From the NCBI GenBank assembly GCA_965200885.1, contig OZ241737.1:2790001-2854000 (forward strand): 64,000 nt of DNA. Direction: 5' to 3'. The stretch is from MPNP01 sp026710155 (lineage in GTDB: Bacteria; Pseudomonadota; Alphaproteobacteria; Rhodobacterales; Rhodobacteraceae). The position numbers were made by a program, and so were the translations under genes. The first letter of the stretch is position 1, and every line of letters starts with the position of its first letter. The notes under the pieces were generated by a model. That model was given only the letters and a program-made list of their open reading frames with translations, did no database searches and was not told where the DNA came from. Of this stretch, positions 37,135 through 46,725 are shown piece after piece.

Positions 37135-37674
37135 GTGCAGAACTATTCTGAATTTCCCAAACTGACCCTGGTCACAGGTGGCATTTCATCCGGCAAGTCC
37201 CTTTGGGTTGAAGGTTTTGTCAAACGTTCGGACAAGCCTAGAACATATTTGGCCACTGCAATGCCGCTGGACGATGAACTCAATGAAAAAATCAAGCAGC
37301 ATCAGGAAAGAAGAGGTGAAAACTGGCAATTGTTGGAGGATCCGTTTACTGATGGAAGTGTTTTTCTGAAGTTTGGCAAGGGAGATATCATTCTTTTTGA
37401 ATGCATGTCCACATGGTTGGGGAATCTACTTCACAAGAAGGTTGACCTTGAAGTGCACCTGAACAATTTCCTGTCAAACCTTGCTGCTTCCAGAGCCAAT
37501 ATAGTGATTGTTTCCGTAGAATCGGGCAGTGGCGTCATTCCCATGGATAAAACCACCAGGGCTTTTGTCAAGGAACTCGGCGACCTGAACCGGAAAATTG
37601 CCGAAATATCCGACCTGGCCATTCTGATTACGGCAGGGCTTCCCTTGGCAATCAAAGGACATTTACCCTCATGA
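37135..37674 (+). CDS. cobU: Adenosylcobinamide kinase/guanylyltransferase
   Basis: A 179-residue enzyme of the nucleotide-loop pathway of cobalamin synthesis (also called CobP). The P-loop is VTGGISSGKSLWVE, the GTP-binding His region is IKQHQERRGENWQLLEDP, and the conserved CMSTWLGNLL segment follows. The start is a GTG at 37135, with no nearby ATG. It overlaps the histidine phosphatase by 4 bases (ATGA). The P-loop has Ile-Ser where many members have Ala-Arg. Confidence 0.88.
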   Translation: MQNYSEFPKLTLVTGGISSGKSLWVEGFVKRSDKPRTYLATAMPLDDELNEKIKQHQERRGENWQLLEDPFTDGSVFLKFGKGDIILFECMSTWLGNLLHKKVDLEVHLNNFLSNLAASRANIVIVSVESGSGVIPMDKTTRAFVKELGDLNRKIAEISDLAILITAGLPLAIKGHLPS

Positions 37675-38255
37675 CCAGAAGCCTTTACTGGGTTCGCCAT
37701 GCCGCAACCAATGCCAGGGGTTTATACGGTTGGACTGATGTTGGAGTGGATCTGTCCGACAGACAAAATCTTTCATGGCTCAATGAAACCCTGCCCGACA
37801 GGGCCTTGATCATTGCCTCTGATTTAAAAAGAGCAAGTCTGACCGCCGATGCAATTCAAGGAAATCGAACAAGACTGCCTAACGAAAAAAATCTGAGGGA
37901 ATTGCATTTTGGAAGATGGGAGGGGAAAACCCATCAGGAAGTTTCCGAGATCGACAAGGTTTTGGCAATTGATTTCTGGGAAAAACCCGGGGGTATCAAG
38001 GCACCAGAAGGAGAAAGTTGGAATGATCTTTCTCACCGGGTCAATGAGGTTGTGGATAGAATTACCCGGCTATACCCCAAAAATGATTTGGTTTTTGTAG
38101 CACATTACGCAGTCATCTTGACCCAGATTCAACGCGTATTGGGTGTGTCCACCCTTCAGGTATTGCATCGAAGAATCCACAATCTGTCCCTCACGAAGGT
38201 AACTGAGCGAAACAGCAAGCTGGAACTTGATTTCAGTAACAAGCTCTCTGAATGA
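37671..38255 (+). CDS. Histidine phosphatase family protein, alpha-ribazole phosphatase-like
   Basis: A 194-residue phosphoglycerate-mutase-fold enzyme. The catalytic RHA motif is in YWVRHAATNARGLYGW, with the second His in VFVAHYAVILTQI and a Glu in LRELHFGRWEGKTHQEV. Its coupling to cobU suggests removal of the phosphate from alpha-ribazole 5'-phosphate (CobC role) in B12 assembly. That role is inferred from context. Confidence 0.85.
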   Translation: MTRSLYWVRHAATNARGLYGWTDVGVDLSDRQNLSWLNETLPDRALIIASDLKRASLTADAIQGNRTRLPNEKNLRELHFGRWEGKTHQEVSEIDKVLAIDFWEKPGGIKAPEGESWNDLSHRVNEVVDRITRLYPKNDLVFVAHYAVILTQIQRVLGVSTLQVLHRRIHNLSLTKVTERNSKLELDFSNKLSE

Positions 38256-38265
38256 TCCCAAGGGT

Positions 38266-39216
38266 TTAATTTTGAGGTTGGATTTTATCCACAATGGAAT
38301 CCCAGATCAAACTGGCAACGTTTACCCCATTGAATCTTTCCAGTTCGACTATCCCAGTAGGTGAAGTCAAATTGATTTCGGTCAACTTGTCACCGATAAT
38401 GTCTATTCCGGTGAAGATCAATCCATTTTCGGACAATATGCTCTCGATCCTGGAACAGATCAGGTAATCATTTTCCGTTAGTTCACATGGATTGGCAGTA
38501 CCGCCAACATGCAGATTTGATCGGGTTTCACCTTTCATTGGCATGCGGTTTATGGCACCAACCGGTTTACCGTCAACTAGAATAACCCGCTTGTCACCCT
38601 CCGAAATTGCGGGCAGATACTCTTGGACAATTATCGGTTCCCTGCTGCTTTGGAAAAACATTTCACAGAGTGAATTCAAATTGCCGTCATTGGCGGCAAT
38701 CTTAAAAATACCTGCTCCACCGTTGCCAAAAAGGGGCTTGATGATCACATCACCATGATTGTTCCGGAACTTCCTCACCTGTGAAATATTCCTCGTTATC
38801 AGGGTGGCCGGTATGATGTCAGAAAAATTGAGTGCGATAAGTTTCTCAGGGAAATTCCTGACCCAGAAAGGATTGTTCACGACCATGGTATCATCCATTA
38901 TCAATTCCAGTAGATGGGTCGTTGTAATATATGACATGTCAAAGGGTGGATCCTGACGAAGCCAGACCACATCCATTTCCTTGAGGTTTATTTCCCTCCT
39001 TTGACCTAGCTCGTAATAGTTGTTGGCGTCCCTGCTGACTTGTAGGGAATGCCCCTCGGCAATCACATTCCCTTCACGGTAGTACAAATCGGTTGGAAGA
39101 TAGTAGAACAACTCATATCCCCTGCTTTGAGCCTCCAGGGCCAGCCGGAAACTGCTGTCTCCATGAATATCTATGGATCCCATATGATCCATCTGAAAAG
39201 CAACTTTAATCGTCAT
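38266..39216 (-). CDS. gshB: Glutathione synthetase
   Basis: A 316-residue ATP-grasp ligase joining gamma-glutamylcysteine and glycine. The start MTIKVAFQMDHMGSIDI, the DVVWLRQDPPFDMSYITTTH substrate region, the ATP loop PLFGNGGAGIFKI, and NLHVGGTANPCELTEND with NLTSPTGIVELER at the end are all family hallmarks. It is convergent with the phosphatase, only 10 bp away. Confidence 0.95.
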   Translation of the reverse strand: MTIKVAFQMDHMGSIDIHGDSSFRLALEAQSRGYELFYYLPTDLYYREGNVIAEGHSLQVSRDANNYYELGQRREINLKEMDVVWLRQDPPFDMSYITTTHLLELIMDDTMVVNNPFWVRNFPEKLIALNFSDIIPATLITRNISQVRKFRNNHGDVIIKPLFGNGGAGIFKIAANDGNLNSLCEMFFQSSREPIIVQEYLPAISEGDKRVILVDGKPVGAINRMPMKGETRSNLHVGGTANPCELTENDYLICSRIESILSENGLIFTGIDIIGDKLTEINLTSPTGIVELERFNGVNVASLIWDSIVDKIQPQN

Positions 39217-39286
39217 TTATCAAGGTCCATTTTTCTGGTATGGCCGACATGGGTTTTGTTATCATTTCAGTCACAACAATACCTAC

Positions 39287-40135
39287 CTATTCCCGATTGG
39301 CGGAAAGTTTCAATGCCAAACTGTAAACTTCCTTTCGGGGCAGATTAAATATTCCGGATACTTCCAAAACAGCATCCTTTACACTTTTATTTCCCAATGC
39401 TTGTGAAAGGATGTCTGCAATATCCATTTCAGGTTTTCCGGTCTTATCTCGTTCGACAACAATTACCATTTCACCCTTGAGCCTTTCTTGTATGCAGTAC
39501 TTTTTCAAGTCACATAGTGAACCTCTCCTGACCTCTTCAAATCTTTTTGTCATTTCGCGACAAATGGAAGCCATTCTTTCCTTACCTAAAACTTCCTGCA
39601 AATCTGCAAGCGAACTTGCCAATCTGTTGGGTGATTCAAAGACGATTAAAGTAGCTTGCACAGACCTGTATTCCTCAAGGATCTTTTTCCTTGCACCTCT
39701 TGCTTGAGGAAGAAAGCCCAAATAGACAAACCTGTCTGGTTCAATACCAGATACGGTGAGTGCTGCAAGCAATGCCGATGGGCCCGGAACCGGTATTACA
39801 TTGATCCCTTTTTCAATCGCCCCCTTGACCAATTTGAAACCGGGATCGGAAACCAATGGAGTACCCGCCTCCGAAACCAGAGCCATGCTTTTACCGGATT
39901 CCAGATACCTCATAATGGATTCAAGGCGTTTTGGCTTGCTGAAATCATGATAGGACATGATATCGACCAAGGGTCTTGAAATGTTATGAATTGTCAGTAA
40001 TCGCTTTAATGTACGAGTATCTTCTGCGATTAACACTTCAGCTTCCTTCAGAACATCAAGTGCCCTGAGTGTTATATCCCTGGCATTTCCAATTGGGGTG
40101 GATACCAGATATAATCCGCAGGGTAACGTATTCAT
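39287..40135 (-). CDS. rsmI: 16S rRNA (cytidine1402-2'-O)-methyltransferase
   Basis: A 282-residue SAM enzyme of the tetrapyrrole-methylase fold. The N-terminus GLYLVSTPIGNARDITLRAL, then IAEDTRTLKRLL and LVSEAGTPLVSDPG, then VPGPSALLAALTVSG, are diagnostic. The ATG at 40135 was preferred to a GTG three codons upstream. It is divergent from the LpoA-like lipoprotein gene, a common bacterial arrangement. Confidence 0.94.
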   Translation of the reverse strand: MNTLPCGLYLVSTPIGNARDITLRALDVLKEAEVLIAEDTRTLKRLLTIHNISRPLVDIMSYHDFSKPKRLESIMRYLESGKSMALVSEAGTPLVSDPGFKLVKGAIEKGINVIPVPGPSALLAALTVSGIEPDRFVYLGFLPQARGARKKILEEYRSVQATLIVFESPNRLASSLADLQEVLGKERMASICREMTKRFEEVRRGSLCDLKKYCIQERLKGEMVIVVERDKTGKPEMDIADILSQALGNKSVKDAVLEVSGIFNLPRKEVYSLALKLSANRE

Positions 40136-40345
40136 AAAATTCACCAGTGTAGGAATTAGAAATTATCTTACCAAATATCAAAGTAAACCATCTTATCAAG
40201 AAAACATCAAGGAAGGTGTTGCTCAAATTGTCAACCATACCTTCCGAGGTTTAAATCATGGCAAAATCTAATTACATTGTAGATTATCGGCTTAATCCAT
40301 TTTTGATCCCATGGTATAATGATCAATTCCGTTAGAGTAGAAAAA

Positions 40346-41530
40346 ATGCAGGAACTTACCACAAGATTGCGGATGTTTATCTCGCTTTCATTGCTTACCA
40401 TCATTCTATTTGGTTGTGTTGAAACCGATGTTCCCGATGAACCTGTTCCAAAAGTTCAAACAAGCAACACTTCAACCAAGGTTGCCCTATTGATTCCCCT
40501 CGGTTCGGAAGAGCAAGGCATAGATCAACTTGCGATGAATCTTGAAAAAAGTGCACAACTTGCCTTAACAAGAATTGAATCTTCTTCCCTTGAACTGACC
40601 ACTTATGATACCCAGGGAACCCCTGAAGGAGCTTTCCAGGCTGCAAGCCGAGCCATTGGAGATGGTAATAGTGTCATTCTCGGCCCATTGTTTTCTGATT
40701 CAACCAGAGCCATAGCACCGTTGGTTAATATCAGTGGAGTACCTGTTCTGAGTTTTTCAAACGATGCCATGGTGGCAGGTGGAAATATATTCATTCTGGG
40801 CCAATCATTTGAAGACTCCGCCAACAGGATGGTGCAATACGTCAGTTCTCAGGGCAAGGTCAGCGGCATAATAGTCAGCTCTGACTCCCGTTCCGATTCC
40901 AGAGGCATGGATGCGTTGATGGAAGCAACTACAAAAGCCAGATTTGATATCGTTCAAACAATCGGTTATGAACTCTCCCAGCCGGGTAGTTTAAATGCCG
41001 TTGAGCAAATTGTATTGGCTGTCGAAGCCTTTGAACCTGAGGTCATTTTCCTGACCGGTAATACCGCAGGTGCCGTCACACTCATTGCCGAACTGCTAAA
41101 TGAACGGAATATTCCCGAGGATATAATCCTTGTTGGGATAGAAAGATGGGATATTCCTGAAGTAGCGCTTTCAGTAAAGGGGCTGCAGGGATCTATTTTC
41201 CCAATACCGGATCCTAATCAAAGTACCATATTCAGCAACAATTTTCAGTATGAATATGAAGAAACCCCCCATCCCCTGGCCGGATTGCCGTATGACGGAA
41301 TTATTGCCATTGACGAATTAATGACAGAAAATCGATCAGGTGTGATTTCTCGAAGTTCGATTCTGAATGGTGGAGAGTTTTTCGGGTCAACTGGCCCTTT
41401 CAAATTCAACCGAAATGGAATAACCGAACGATCCCTGGCAATTGCCAAGATAGAAAACCAACGTGCCACGATTATTGACAAGGCACCCAGAAGTCTTATC
41501 ATCCCACAATTAGAATCACTTGAAAACTGA
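40346..41530 (+). CDS. LpoA-like lipoprotein (penicillin-binding protein activator)
   Basis: About 394 residues with a lipoprotein signal ending in the lipobox LFGC. The mature part is a periplasmic-binding-protein type 1 fold: KVALLIPLGSEEQGIDQL, VILGPLFSDSTRAIAPL, and IILVGIERWDIPEVAL. In the LpoA/YraM family this domain regulates peptidoglycan synthases from the outer membrane. An upstream ATG at 40319 is possible; 40346 was chosen for its spacing to AGAGTAG and for the signal sequence. Confidence 0.85.
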   Translation: MQELTTRLRMFISLSLLTIILFGCVETDVPDEPVPKVQTSNTSTKVALLIPLGSEEQGIDQLAMNLEKSAQLALTRIESSSLELTTYDTQGTPEGAFQAASRAIGDGNSVILGPLFSDSTRAIAPLVNISGVPVLSFSNDAMVAGGNIFILGQSFEDSANRMVQYVSSQGKVSGIIVSSDSRSDSRGMDALMEATTKARFDIVQTIGYELSQPGSLNAVEQIVLAVEAFEPEVIFLTGNTAGAVTLIAELLNERNIPEDIILVGIERWDIPEVALSVKGLQGSIFPIPDPNQSTIFSNNFQYEYEETPHPLAGLPYDGIIAIDELMTENRSGVISRSSILNGGEFFGSTGPFKFNRNGITERSLAIAKIENQRATIIDKAPRSLIIPQLESLEN

Positions 41531-41581
41531 TCTCGGTATATTTCGAAACTCCCACGATCAAATATTTTTCGTCTATTGCCC

Positions 41582-41869
41582 TCAGGACCGCTTGTCAGTC
41601 TTGTCACACCTTGCACAGGCAAGATTTGTGAGGTAATCCACTTCTGTAAGATAAACGATCAGATGCTTCGAGTTTGGATGAATACGAACTGGTGGATTAA
41701 ATTCTTTATGTTCGTATGCCATTTTGGGCATAGACACCAAGAATTGAAAGTTGTCTTCCAGTAAATCACAGTAGCGATTGGCTTGTTCCATTGACCATCG
41801 GTGAGCTGTGTAGTGCCAGATATCTTCAAGATCATTTTGGGTGAAGGGTGTTAACCTGTAGTCGGTTAG
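41582..41869 (-). pseudogene. ParE/RelE-type toxin gene, truncated
   Basis: The frame reads TDYRLTPFTQNDLEDIWHYT, HRWSMEQANRYCDLLEDNF and then IHPNSKHLIVYLTEVDYLT, a clear ParE-like toxin. It lacks an ordinary start codon where one is expected (CTA or ATT in place of ATG, just after the antitoxin stop). The last conserved strand and the C-terminal helix are replaced by unrelated NLACARCDKTDKRS. It is unlikely to be an active toxin. Confidence 0.75.
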
Positions 41870-41870
41870 G

Positions 41871-42119
41871 TTAATTGTGGCAATATTGCTCCTTCATCCG
41901 CGCCTTGAATGCATTGAAGTCGAATGGTTTGGGATCACCACTGTCAATACCCTCGTCGATTGCTTTCTGTAAAGAATCAATTGCCTCTTTACGCTCCTGA
42001 CCTCGAAGAATGGGGGTACGCATATAATCGCTCGTGTTACTGAATCTGCCTTCTTTTTTCAGATGTGCTTTAACCCAAGATTTCATTGGTTCGGGAAGTG
42101 CAACATTCATCGTTGCCAT
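41871..42119 (-). CDS. ParD-type antitoxin
   Basis: An 82-residue protein with an N-terminal ribbon-helix-helix motif (MATMNVALPEPMKSWVKAHL, then GRFSNTSDYMRTPI) and an acidic C-terminal tail that would wrap the toxin (FDFNAFKARMKEQ). It ends next to the truncated ParE frame. Its reading frame is intact, making it an antitoxin that has outlived its toxin. Confidence 0.85.
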   Translation of the reverse strand: MATMNVALPEPMKSWVKAHLKKEGRFSNTSDYMRTPILRGQERKEAIDSLQKAIDEGIDSGDPKPFDFNAFKARMKEQYCHN

Positions 42120-42471
42120 AATTTATATTCCTTTAGACTGAATTATTTACGTATCTTGGCAAAGTATTTCAAAATATTTGACAATCCAGACATCATTTTA
42201 CGCTGTTTGGATTGGCAACTTTTGTGTACACAAGAGCTTTATTTTGCAGAATAAGAACAATAAAGGCAAATTGGCACCTGTCATATCTTCGCGCTTGCAA
42301 AATTTGACGGTTCGCTATCCATTCGCTACAAATGCGCAGGGAATTAATGCTAATCAAGTATATAATTCTAAAATAAATCCCTTGATGCTTTCAATGATTT
42401 ATCGGATCAGGTATTAATATTGTTTACACTTCTTAATATCATTTCTGCATAGCGATTTCTTGGGATTGGGA
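42120..42471. other. 350-bp gap with a TnA/TnB-like transposon end
   Basis: The gap carries the promoter side of parD and of murJ. At 42354-42368 is TCAAGTATATAATTC, identical in its core to the right ends of TnA and TnB, with the element expected to its left. No matching left end with an 8-bp duplication was found, so it is a solo or eroded end. Confidence 0.5.
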
Positions 42472-44019
42472 ATGATTCGGCCCTTCAAACTGTTGAAAAA
42501 CATTTTTACCGTTGGTTTTTGGACCCTCATTAGTCGAATCCTCGGGTTTTGCAGAGATGTTCTGTTTGCAGCATTTCTGGGTGCCGGTCCACTCGCAGAA
42601 GCATTTCTTATAGCCTTTACCCTTCCCAACATGTTTCGCCGCATCTTTGCAGAAGGTGCCTTAAACCTTGCTTTTGTACCCTTGTTTTCAAAAAAACTGG
42701 ATAATCGGGACCAGGCAAGGGAGTTTGCTGAAAATTCTTTTTCGGTTTTAATTACCTTTCTTTTGGGACTTATCATCCTTGCACAATTATTCATGCCCTT
42801 TCTTGTTTTGGCGATTGCCAGCGGTTTTTCCGGGGATGATAGATTTGATCTGGCTGTTCTATTTGGTAGGATTGCCTTTCCCTATGTGCTGTTCATTTCT
42901 GCCGCTGCCCTGCTGTCAGGTTTATTGAATTCACTGGGACGATTTGTGGCAGCGGCAGCTGCTCCAGTGCTGTTGAACGCCTTTTTTATCTTGGGCCTGT
43001 TCAGTTCACAATGGTTGGGGTGGAACATTGGTTTGACACTTGCCTGGACCGTACCGGTTGCAGGTATTGCACAGTTTTTTCTGGTTTGGATTGCTGTCCT
43101 GAAAGCAGGTTTTAATCTAAGGCTGAAATTGCCAAAATTTTCACCCGAAATAAAAAAACTGATGATATTGGCAGCCCCCGCAGCCTTGACCGGTGGTGTT
43201 GTCCAAGTCAATCTTCTTATCGGCAGACAGGTAGCGAGTTTTACCGATGGGGCGGTTGCATGGTTGAGTTATGCTGACCGGCTATACCAGTTGCCCTTGG
43301 GGGTAGTGGGAATTGCCGTTGGTATAGTGTTGTTGCCGGAACTTTCAAAAAAACTGGCTAGGGAAGACGATGTAGGAGGAAACTATACCTTTAACCGTGC
43401 AACCGAAACTGCCATGGCTCTCACCATACCTGCAACCGTTGCGTTGATAACGTTGGCATTTCCAATAGTCAGCATTTTATTTGAAAGAGGTGCCTTTACT
43501 CAAAGTGACGCCCTGTTCACTTCCCAAGCACTCGTAATTTATGCCTTTGGATTACCTGCTTTTGTACTTCAAAAAGTTTATCAGCCGATCTATTTTGCCA
43601 GGGAAAATACCAGAACACCATTTAATTTTGCCTTGGTATCCATGCTTGTTAATGCTGTTGTTGCGATTGGGCTGGCAACAACACTGGGTTTTTTGGCATC
43701 GGCTTTGGGTACAACCCTGGCAGGATGGTCAATGTTGGGACTTCTGGTATTCGGTACCCGCAAATATGAAGGTGCCGGAACTTTTGACCGTCAACTCAGG
43801 AGAAATCTATCCAAAATCATCATTGTATCCATAATCATGGGCAGCACCTTGATCTTGGGAAATTTTATGTTGGACGCCTGGCTCTATCAACCAGGCATTA
43901 GGTATGTTGGCCTAGCCATTTTGATCTTGGGAGGGTTGGCAGTGTACGGCTTGGCGCACCTCCTCATGAGAACCTGGGATTTGAACCAGTTGAAAGGATT
44001 GGTAAGAAACAGGGACTAG
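42472..44019 (+). CDS. murJ: Lipid II flippase MurJ
   Basis: A 515-residue membrane protein of the MOP/MATE-like exporter superfamily that moves lipid II across the inner membrane. The N-terminus MIRPFKLLKNIFTVGFWTLI followed by SRILGFCRDVLFAAFLGAGP, and then NMFRRIFAEGALNLAFVPLF, are signatures of MurJ/MviN. About 14 hydrophobic segments are visible. The ATG at 42472 follows GGGA. It overlaps the rhomboid gene by 4 bases at convergent ends. Confidence 0.95.
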   Translation: MIRPFKLLKNIFTVGFWTLISRILGFCRDVLFAAFLGAGPLAEAFLIAFTLPNMFRRIFAEGALNLAFVPLFSKKLDNRDQAREFAENSFSVLITFLLGLIILAQLFMPFLVLAIASGFSGDDRFDLAVLFGRIAFPYVLFISAAALLSGLLNSLGRFVAAAAAPVLLNAFFILGLFSSQWLGWNIGLTLAWTVPVAGIAQFFLVWIAVLKAGFNLRLKLPKFSPEIKKLMILAAPAALTGGVVQVNLLIGRQVASFTDGAVAWLSYADRLYQLPLGVVGIAVGIVLLPELSKKLAREDDVGGNYTFNRATETAMALTIPATVALITLAFPIVSILFERGAFTQSDALFTSQALVIYAFGLPAFVLQKVYQPIYFARENTRTPFNFALVSMLVNAVVAIGLATTLGFLASALGTTLAGWSMLGLLVFGTRKYEGAGTFDRQLRRNLSKIIIVSIIMGSTLILGNFMLDAWLYQPGIRYVGLAILILGGLAVYGLAHLLMRTWDLNQLKGLVRNRD

Positions 44020-44699
44020 TTTCTGGAAAGTATTTTGATGACTAGTCTTTTGAATATTTCCAAGGTGTTGATGAAGCCGAATTGAAGCAGGGGAAAAAGT
44101 AAAAAACCTGTAATGAAACCAATCAGATCTGCAATCCAATAATTGGGTCCACCGAAAACCAATTGGAATCCAATCTGGGCACTTAACAAAAAGACCGGTA
44201 CAGCAAAAAAACCTTCAAAATCTTTCTTGCCGTCAAGATACTGAAGTGCCAGAAGAAATATAAAACCACCGACAAATCCAAAAAAACCAGGTGAAGAACC
44301 CAGCAGCGGAAAGGAATCATCAAGGAGAAGTCCGTAGGCCAAGGCGCCAAAAAATGTGGACATCAGATAGAAGGTGATTATCTGCAGATCATTTGCATAT
44401 CGGGCAAGAAGGTTTCCAAATGCCAGAGTAAAAACAACACTGAACATGGATGCAACAAAATTAACATGAATAAATGAATAGGTGAATAGACGCATGCTTT
44501 CCTTGTTGACAATGTTGAAGGTAGAAATCTGGGCTGTGAAAATTTGATCCCAAAAGCCAAAATCCCTCATTGCAACGAGCCTTAAATCCTCGCCGGTCAG
44601 CCCAAATACAGGCGCACTCTCACTCATGCTGAAAAGGAACTCCATGCCTCCGATGATGGTGGCAAGAATTACGATGCTTTTTGGCAGTTTTTGAAACAT
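44016..44699 (-). CDS. Rhomboid-family membrane protein
   Basis: About 227 residues with six or more membrane helices. The segment LLGSSPGFFGFVGGFIFLL aligns with the rhomboid GxSG-type active-site loop, and FIHVNFVASMFSVVFTLAFGN is the typical second-helix region. Where active rhomboids carry the catalytic His (usually A-H-x-G-G), this one reads IADLIGFITG, with Asp instead. It may be an inactive or divergent member. The ATG at 44699 is one option; a TTG lies six codons upstream. Confidence 0.8.
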   Translation of the reverse strand: MFQKLPKSIVILATIIGGMEFLFSMSESAPVFGLTGEDLRLVAMRDFGFWDQIFTAQISTFNIVNKESMRLFTYSFIHVNFVASMFSVVFTLAFGNLLARYANDLQIITFYLMSTFFGALAYGLLLDDSFPLLGSSPGFFGFVGGFIFLLALQYLDGKKDFEGFFAVPVFLLSAQIGFQLVFGGPNYWIADLIGFITGFLLFPLLQFGFINTLEIFKRLVIKILSRN

Positions 44700-44789
44700 C
44701 CCAATACTATCCTTCAATCAAATCTTTAAACTCCAAGGGATGTAAATTATTAATACAGGGTACTCTTTCATAACCAAGTTGAGAATTTA

Positions 44790-45812
44790 ATGCGCAACAC
44801 GATAGACAAAAAGCGGGTTTTTTCAGGAATTCAACCCAGTGGACAACTGACCATTGCCAATTATCTCGGTGCCCTGAAGAATTTTGTCCAATTGCAGAAA
44901 GCAGGAACAGACTGTGTTTACTGTGTTGTCGATTTGCATGCAATAACCGTCTGGCAAGAACCAAATGAACTGAGAAATGCCATAAGACATGCAACTGCCT
45001 GTTTTATGGCATCAGGAATAAATGTGGAAAAATCGATACTTTTCAACCAGAGTCTGGTCTCCGCCCATGCCGAACTCGCCTGGATTTTCAATTGTGTGGC
45101 CCGTATGGGATGGTTGAACAGAATGACACAATTCAAGGAAAAGGCCGGTTCCAATCGGGAGAATTCATCAGTTGGCCTATTTGCCTATCCGACCCTGATG
45201 GCTTCGGATATATTGTTGTATCATGCAACCCATGTTCCGGTAGGTGACGATCAAAAGCAGCATCTTGAACTGACCAGGGACATAGCAATCAAATTCAACA
45301 ATGATTTTGAGATTGAATTCTTTCCGGTGATAGAACCCATCATAGAAGGTACTGCCACCAGAATCATGAGTCTTCGTGATGGCACCAAGAAAATGTCAAA
45401 ATCGGATCCTTCCGATTTAAGTCGCATCAACCTAACGGATGGCAAGGATTTGATTGCCAAAAAAATCAGGAAGGCCAAGACCGACCAGTATCCGCTGCCC
45501 GGTACAAGTGAAGAACTTGAAAACAGGCCGGAAGCCAAGAATCTGATCAATATATATTCCGCCCTTGCCGAAATACCGCCAGAGGCGGTTTTGAATCAGT
45601 TTGAAGGAAAAATGTTTTCAGACTACAAGCCCCAATTGGCGGAATTGGCGGTGGAAACCATTTCGCCGATCACCTCCGAAGTGAACAAACTGATGAGTGA
45701 TGGAATAGAGTTGGACAGGATATTGGAAAATGGCGCCGAGAAAGCCCGGAAAATAGCCGATCCAATCATTCGAAAAACCTATGAGATAGTTGGCTTGAAG
45801 ACAAAAAGTTGA
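44790..45812 (+). CDS. trpS: Tryptophanyl-tRNA synthetase
   Basis: A 340-residue class I aminoacyl-tRNA synthetase. The HIGH-equivalent is in GIQPSGQLTIANYLGAL, the VPVGDDQKQHLELTRDIA segment follows, and the KMSKS motif is in GTKKMSKSDPSDLSRI. Length matches bacterial TrpRS. It is followed after 13 bp by the aminotransferase gene. Confidence 0.96.
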   Translation: MRNTIDKKRVFSGIQPSGQLTIANYLGALKNFVQLQKAGTDCVYCVVDLHAITVWQEPNELRNAIRHATACFMASGINVEKSILFNQSLVSAHAELAWIFNCVARMGWLNRMTQFKEKAGSNRENSSVGLFAYPTLMASDILLYHATHVPVGDDQKQHLELTRDIAIKFNNDFEIEFFPVIEPIIEGTATRIMSLRDGTKKMSKSDPSDLSRINLTDGKDLIAKKIRKAKTDQYPLPGTSEELENRPEAKNLINIYSALAEIPPEAVLNQFEGKMFSDYKPQLAELAVETISPITSEVNKLMSDGIELDRILENGAEKARKIADPIIRKTYEIVGLKTKS

Positions 45813-45825
45813 TAAGGATTTGACC

Positions 45826-46701
45826 ATGGTAGCTGGAACCAACATAAAAACGTACTTCAATGGAACTTGGCACAATGAAAACAGTTTGGTCATGCGGGCT
45901 GCCGACCATGGTGCATGGTTGGGATCAAATGTATTTGATGGTGCCAGATATGCCTTTGGTATAGCACCTGATCTTGATTTTCATTGCCATCGGATCAACA
46001 ATTCTGCCATTGCCCTTGGAATAACCCCAACCAAAACACCAGAGGAAATTCATGAAATCGCAATCGAAGGCCTGAAACTTTATTCACAGGATTCTGCGGT
46101 TTATATCAGGCCCATGTATTGGGCTATTGATGGCGGGCATATGGCTGTTATACCCAAGGAGGGTTCAACCGGTTTTTGCATTTGTCTTGAAGAAATACCA
46201 ATGCCACCCGATGAAGCAACCTTAACACTGACAACCACCCAGTTCCATCGACCGGTACTTGCTACGGCCCTGGTCAATGCCAAGGCGGGATGCCTCTATC
46301 CCAACAACGGCAGAATGCTTCGTGAAGCCATGACCAAGGGTTTTGACAATGCCCTGGTGGCAGATGCCATGGGGAATGTGGCAGAAACAGCCACTTCGAA
46401 TGTTTTCATGGTCAAGGATGGAATTGTGAAAACACCCATTGAAAATGGCACCTTTCTGGCGGGGGTTACCAGAAAAAGGGTAATCTCGCTTCTCAGGGAA
46501 GAAGGCCATGATGTCAGGGAATCCGTATTGACCTTTGAGGATTTTCACGATGCCGATGAAGTTTTCACCACTGGGAACATGGCCAAGGTAGTACCTGTTA
46601 CCCGCTTTGATGATACGTACTATCAGGCAGGTTCAGTAGCTAGGAAAGCCAAAAAGCTATATTGGAAGTGGGCTCAAAGGGTCTGTTCCAAGATTGTCTG
46701 A
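45826..46701 (+). CDS. ilvE: Branched-chain amino acid aminotransferase family protein
   Basis: A 291-residue fold-IV PLP enzyme. The PLP Lys is in ALVNAKAGCLYPNNGRML, with other conserved parts GSNVFDGARYAFG, AETATSNVFMVKDG and EEVFTTGNMAKV-like EVFTTGNMAKVVPV. It probably transaminates branched-chain 2-oxo acids; related D-amino-acid transaminases cannot be fully excluded. The ATG at 45826 follows AAGGA. Confidence 0.87.
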   Translation: MVAGTNIKTYFNGTWHNENSLVMRAADHGAWLGSNVFDGARYAFGIAPDLDFHCHRINNSAIALGITPTKTPEEIHEIAIEGLKLYSQDSAVYIRPMYWAIDGGHMAVIPKEGSTGFCICLEEIPMPPDEATLTLTTTQFHRPVLATALVNAKAGCLYPNNGRMLREAMTKGFDNALVADAMGNVAETATSNVFMVKDGIVKTPIENGTFLAGVTRKRVISLLREEGHDVRESVLTFEDFHDADEVFTTGNMAKVVPVTRFDDTYYQAGSVARKAKKLYWKWAQRVCSKIV

Positions 46702-46725
46702 ATGCAAATCCAAACTAAGTTGCAA

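Noticed and set aside
42140..42368. A possible 230-bp MITE using GAATTATTTACGTATCTTGGCA as left end and the solo end at 42354-42368 as right end
   Set aside because: The proposed left end matches the family poorly and the flanking 8-mers (TTTAGACT and TAAAATAA) are unrelated.
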